From Chloroflexi bacterium RBG_16_72_14 (GTDB taxonomy: Bacteria > Chloroflexota > Limnocylindria > Limnocylindrales > CSP1-4), in contig MGOE01000121.1 of NCBI GenBank assembly GCA_001797035.1, positions 1 to 8,840 on the forward strand: a stretch of 8,840 nucleotides of DNA. Direction: 5' to 3'. How positions within the stretch are numbered: position 1 is the stretch's first letter; every line of letters starts with the position of its first letter. This document shows, in pieces, positions 7,223 to 8,840 of the stretch. The notes under the pieces were generated by a model. The model saw only the letters and a program-made list of their open reading frames with translations, did not search any database and was not told the DNA's origin. A program made the position numbers and the translations under genes.

Positions 7223-7245
7223 CCTCCTGCCGCCAGCCTGGCGGC
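7223..7245 (-). promoter_or_regulatory. Shine-Dalgarno of the surface protein with abutting hairpin
   Basis: On the minus strand AGGAGG (7228-7223) lies 7 bases before the ATG at 7215 and decides this start over an in-frame upstream one. Directly before it is a 7-bp perfect hairpin (7229-7235 with 7239-7245, 3-base loop) ending GGCGGC. The same GGCGGC-AGGAGG junction occurs before the hydrolase gene. Confidence 0.65.
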
Positions 7246-7517
7246 TACACGTGGGGACGCGAGGCCATGGACGACGCAGACCCACCGCGTGCGCGGCGGG
7301 TCGACGCCCGGTCTCGGGGACCGCAAGGGCGGAGGGGGGCAGGGAGGATGGCGTGCGGGGACGACCCGGCGACCACGATCCGGGCGAGGGGTCCTCGACA
7401 CTCCCGCAACGGGCTCTCCCAACTCCCCCGGTGATCTCATCCTCGGCTCCGCAGAGCCTTGCCGGACGGTTCACCTGCCAGGCACCGGACCCCCGTCGAC
7501 ATGCCGTGGCGCCGTAC

Positions 7518-7546
7518 ATCCTGCTGGCCCGAAGGTACTGGGTCAA
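7518..7546 (-). promoter_or_regulatory. Candidate promoter for the large surface protein
   Basis: On the minus strand TTGACC (7546-7541) is followed after exactly 17 bases by CAGGAT (7523-7518). The -35 is good; the -10 keeps only the key A2 and T6. It would start a leader of about 295 bases before the ATG at 7215, long enough for RNA-level control, though I recognise no known element in that leader. Confidence 0.35.
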
Positions 7547-7563
7547 GTGGCGTATTGCCCCCT

Positions 7564-7589
7564 GCGACGGTGCGCCTTCGCACCGTCGC
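7564..7589. terminator. 11-bp perfect hairpin, possible terminator
   Basis: Arms 7564-7574 and 7579-7589 pair perfectly around CCTT. It is followed on the plus strand by only a short T-run (GGATTT, 7595-7600). It lies between the two divergent transcription units, upstream of both candidate promoters, and could insulate the riboswitch gene from read-through. The role is uncertain; the structure is certain. Confidence 0.45.
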
Positions 7590-7658
7590 GTGCCGGATTT
7601 GCCCTGACGAAGCGCGGATCAGGACCATCCGCCCATCGCGCGCCCGCAGGCCTGGGCG

Positions 7659-7664
7659 TAGGGT
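7659..7664 (+). promoter_or_regulatory. Candidate -10 element for the riboswitch transcript
   Basis: TAGGGT fits TANNNT and would start transcription near 7671, upstream of both the competing hairpin (7699-7719) and the aptamer. The -35 region is not convincing. Low-confidence call based mainly on position. Confidence 0.3.
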
Positions 7665-7698
7665 GGCCGGACGGCCGGTTCGCGACCTTGCGCCCGGC

Positions 7699-7719
7699 CG
7701 GCCAGGGTCGGCCTGGTCG
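7699..7719 (+). promoter_or_regulatory. Hairpin competing with the riboswitch P1 outer stem
   Basis: Bases 7699-7706 pair with 7712-7719 (8 bp, one G-T wobble at 7701/7717) around a 5-base loop. Bases 7713-7717 are also the left strand of the outer P1 helix of the adjacent aptamer, so the two structures exclude each other. This looks like the expression platform or a folding guide of the riboswitch. Confidence 0.5.
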
Positions 7720-7801
7720 AAACGGCAAACCCGTCGCGAGGCGGGGACGCAAAGCCACGGGACTGGCGGGTCTCGCCAGTCAGCCGGGTTGCCGAAACCG
7801 G
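7713..7801 (+). promoter_or_regulatory. Cyclic di-GMP-I (GEMM-I) riboswitch
   Basis: The conserved GEMM-I blocks occur in order: GGCAAACC (7724-7731), GGGGACGCAAAGCCACGGG (7743-7761) and CAGCCGGGTTGCCGAAA (7781-7797). Helix P2 pairs 7730-7735 with 7740-7745 and is capped by the GNRA loop GCGA. P3 is a perfect 8-bp stem, 7761-7768 with 7774-7781. P1 inner pairs C7723-G7794 and G7724-C7793. P1 outer pairs 7713-7717 with 7797-7801. By comparison with the V. cholerae Vc2 aptamer, the ligand contacts would be G7725 (G20), A7752 (A47) and C7792 (C92), all present; a G at the first favours c-di-GMP over cGAMP. The outer P1 strand overlaps the Shine-Dalgarno GGAGG (7800-7804) of the gene at 7811, which points to translational control. 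Confidence 0.93.
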
Positions 7802-7810
7802 AGGTCCGCC

Positions 7811-8299
7811 ATGTCGTTCTGGACTGGCACGCACTGGGAGCCCGATGCTCCCGCACCCTCGCCCACACCGGCGCGCCCGGGCAAGCGCCGTCACGTCCTG
7901 GAGGCGATCACCGAAGGCGCGCTCATCGCCCTGCTGACCGTTGGGCTGATCGCCGGCACGACGTTCGCCGGGCGTGGCGGTAGCTCGCTGCACGCCACGA
8001 TCTCGATTGGCGACGGCGCGCGTCTGTCGGCGGTGTCTGGCGAAGTGACCTTCTCGGTCACACGCTCCATCCCCGACAACGACCCGGTCATGTGGGTCAC
8101 CACCAAGTGCTACGACTCGTCGGGCACGCGCGTGAGCTGGCTTGACTTGCCGGTGATCTGGGGAACCTGGGACAGCCTCGAGGGCTACGCCGGGGCCTAT
8201 GATGTCGGCGGTTCGTGGTGCGAGGCGTATGCCACCTTGAGGCCCTGGCAAAGCCGCGTGCTGGGCGACGCCTACCTCCGCTTTGACGTCGCCGGCTGA
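7811..8299 (+). CDS. Small single-pass membrane protein with outward Ig-like domain, c-di-GMP controlled
   Basis: 162 residues. The N-terminus MSFWTGTHWEP is a Trp-rich cytoplasmic motif, followed by a Pro/Ala linker and the basic stretch KRR (25-27). One membrane segment (about 36-52, ALIALLTVGLIAGTTFA) then leads to an extracellular part (about 60-162) with beta-strand character and two cysteines, in TTKCYD and GSWCEAY, likely a disulfide. This looks like a small Ig-like or pilin-accessory type surface protein; I do not recognise a named family. The start is fixed by GGAGG (7800-7804) 6 bases before the ATG, directly behind a c-di-GMP riboswitch. A strong terminator follows, so it is a single-gene unit. 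A link to adhesion, biofilm or surface behaviour is inferred from the riboswitch and from the flanking surface proteins. Confidence 0.85.
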   Translation: MSFWTGTHWEPDAPAPSPTPARPGKRRHVLEAITEGALIALLTVGLIAGTTFAGRGGSSLHATISIGDGARLSAVSGEVTFSVTRSIPDNDPVMWVTTKCYDSSGTRVSWLDLPVIWGTWDSLEGYAGAYDVGGSWCEAYATLRPWQSRVLGDAYLRFDVAG

Positions 8300-8327
8300 A
8301 TGCCCAGCGCTCTCAGCGAGAGACTCG

Positions 8328-8355
8328 AAGGGGCCGGTCGGATGACCGGCCCCTT
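8328..8355. terminator. Strong 12-bp bidirectional terminator
   Basis: Arms 8328-8339 (AAGGGGCCGGTC) and 8344-8355 pair perfectly around GGAT. It lies between the stops of convergent genes (8299 plus, 8380 minus). The A/T pairs at the base give short A and T tracts on both strands, suiting termination in both directions. Confidence 0.85.
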
Positions 8356-8379
8356 CACCGTTCGCCGCGGCGGGCGGCG

Positions 8380-8840
8380 CTAGTCCGGGATGATGAGGTT
8401 GTTGCGTCCGCTCGGCGGGTAGTCGTCCTTGGCGAAGATCTGGGTGATCTCGCTGCCGCAGGCGGTCGTGAAGCCGTTGTTGAACCCATCGCCGCTGTAG
8501 GTGGCGCGCCATCGGTACTCGCCCGTCACGTAGACGGTCACACCCGTGGTCGTCGACGCCACACCGCTGACGATGGCAACCACCTCGTCGTCGCCGACCT
8601 GCGTCGTGCAGTCGGCGTCCGAGTAGAGACGGAAGGTCACATCGGCATCCCCGGCATCCGGCGCATCCGGCCGGATCCCGGTGATCGTCAGGGTGTCGTG
8701 GAGTACCCAGTGCTGCACGGTGGTCCCGCCTGGTGACGCCTTGCTGTCCGTGTTCGTGATCGAGCAGCTGACCACGGCGCCCTCGTTGAGCTCGATCGTG
8801 GTCGCGGTCGAGCTCTTGATCCCGGTGCCGGTACAGCTCC
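8380..8840 (-). CDS. C-terminal end of an Ig-like surface protein, N-terminus cut
   Basis: 152 residues are visible in a frame open to the right edge (first full codon at 8838); the true start is outside the window. The visible part begins with a Cys/Thr-rich segment containing IELNEGAVVSCSITNTD (15-31), a phrase typical of the last strand of extracellular beta domains in surface proteins. Next comes an Ig-like domain (about 39-140) with LTITGIRPDAPDAGDADV, a TYSGDGFNNGF motif typical of bacterial Ig-like repeats, and cysteines in DADCTTQVG and TACGSE. It ends PPSGRNNLIIPD with no sortase signal, membrane helix or other anchor. An internal GTG (8775) gives a shorter frame but sits mid-domain and is not a plausible start. 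Probably a secreted or surface-attached protein, like the 4012-7215 product. Confidence 0.8.
   Translation of the reverse strand, partial: SCTGTGIKSSTATTIELNEGAVVSCSITNTDSKASPGGTTVQHWVLHDTLTITGIRPDAPDAGDADVTFRLYSDADCTTQVGDDEVVAIVSGVASTTTGVTVYVTGEYRWRATYSGDGFNNGFTTACGSEITQIFAKDDYPPSGRNNLIIPD

Larger units (their letters stand above)
7246..7698. other. Long intergenic region between divergent surface-protein genes
   Basis: No credible gene was found on either strand; the open frames here have low-complexity Arg/Pro/Gly-rich translations typical of GC-rich shadow frames. It holds the candidate leader of the large surface protein on the minus strand, the candidate promoter at 7518-7546, a small nested inverted repeat (7430-7434 with 7471-7475, enclosing 7445-7449 with 7454-7458), a strong hairpin at 7564-7589, and the upstream part of the riboswitch transcript. 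Confidence 0.7.

Noticed and set aside
7253..7266. GGGGACGCGAGGCC resembling the GEMM core block
   Set aside because: No GCAAACC block upstream, no GGGTTGCCG partner downstream, and it lies in the plus strand facing no gene start; taken as chance similarity.
7327..7347. G-rich run that might form a G-quadruplex
   Set aside because: Run spacing is irregular and the composition is near background for this region; no positional link to a start or promoter.
7677..7687. GGTTCGCGACC resembling a tRNA T-arm
   Set aside because: Only a 2-bp stem forms and no acceptor, D or anticodon arm can be built around it.
7157..7810. N-terminal extension of the 162-residue protein to an upstream in-frame start
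   Set aside because: The extension would translate through the riboswitch and intergenic hairpins. The ATG at 7811 has GGAGG 6 bases upstream and begins the coherent protein.
7459..7983. Open frame of 174 codons on the plus strand overlapping the riboswitch
   Set aside because: It reads through the riboswitch and into the small surface-protein gene in another frame, with an Arg/Pro/Gly-rich translation lacking any domain.
1..8840. CRISPR arrays, insertion sequences, integrases, phage genes
   Set aside because: No short spaced repeats, transposase motifs or terminal inverted repeats were seen; the only direct repeats are the in-frame protein repeats.

Overview
The window is very GC-rich, its coding strands are dominated by G/C-ending codons, and starts include GTG. 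This suggests a high-GC environmental bacterium, most likely Chloroflexota (Limnocylindria-like) or a deep Actinomycetota lineage. The assignment rests on base composition, the style of the surface proteins and remembered family resemblance, not on a marker gene.

Left part (1-3115, minus strand): a tight three-gene unit. Transcription order is an eight-helix membrane protein of unknown family, then a fused MoaD-MoaE molybdopterin synthase (TGATG overlap), then after 17 bases a homologue of the alpha subunit of B12/PLP-dependent lysine 5,6-aminomutase (KamD). The KamD-like protein runs off the left edge. It keeps the family's scaffold motifs but appears to have lost six ligand- and PLP-contacting residues. 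A short divergent region (3116-3201) leads to a plus-strand UPF0173-type metallo-beta-lactamase-fold hydrolase, closed by a 13-bp perfect hairpin.

Right part (4012-8840): a cell-surface block. A 1067-residue secreted protein (minus strand) has a signal peptide and three tandem cysteine-bearing beta-rich repeats of about 207-233 residues. Two of these repeats share a 116-base stretch with only two differences. A long intergenic region follows and contains a clear cyclic di-GMP-I (GEMM-I) riboswitch. Its aptamer has a GNRA-capped helix, an 8-bp P3, and the G and C expected at the two ligand-contact positions. It sits directly on the ribosome binding site of a small single-pass membrane protein with an outward-facing Ig-like domain. 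That gene is followed by a strong bidirectional terminator. Beyond it lies the C-terminal end of another Ig-like surface protein (minus strand), cut by the right edge.

Interpretation: one small surface protein is under direct c-di-GMP control between two large extracellular repeat proteins, which suggests adhesion or matrix functions tied to lifestyle switching. The most promising items are the riboswitch with a competing upstream hairpin that could form a translational switch, the apparently dead KamD paralogue, and the MoaD-MoaE fusion whose Gly-Gly is internal and would have to be cleaved to work.
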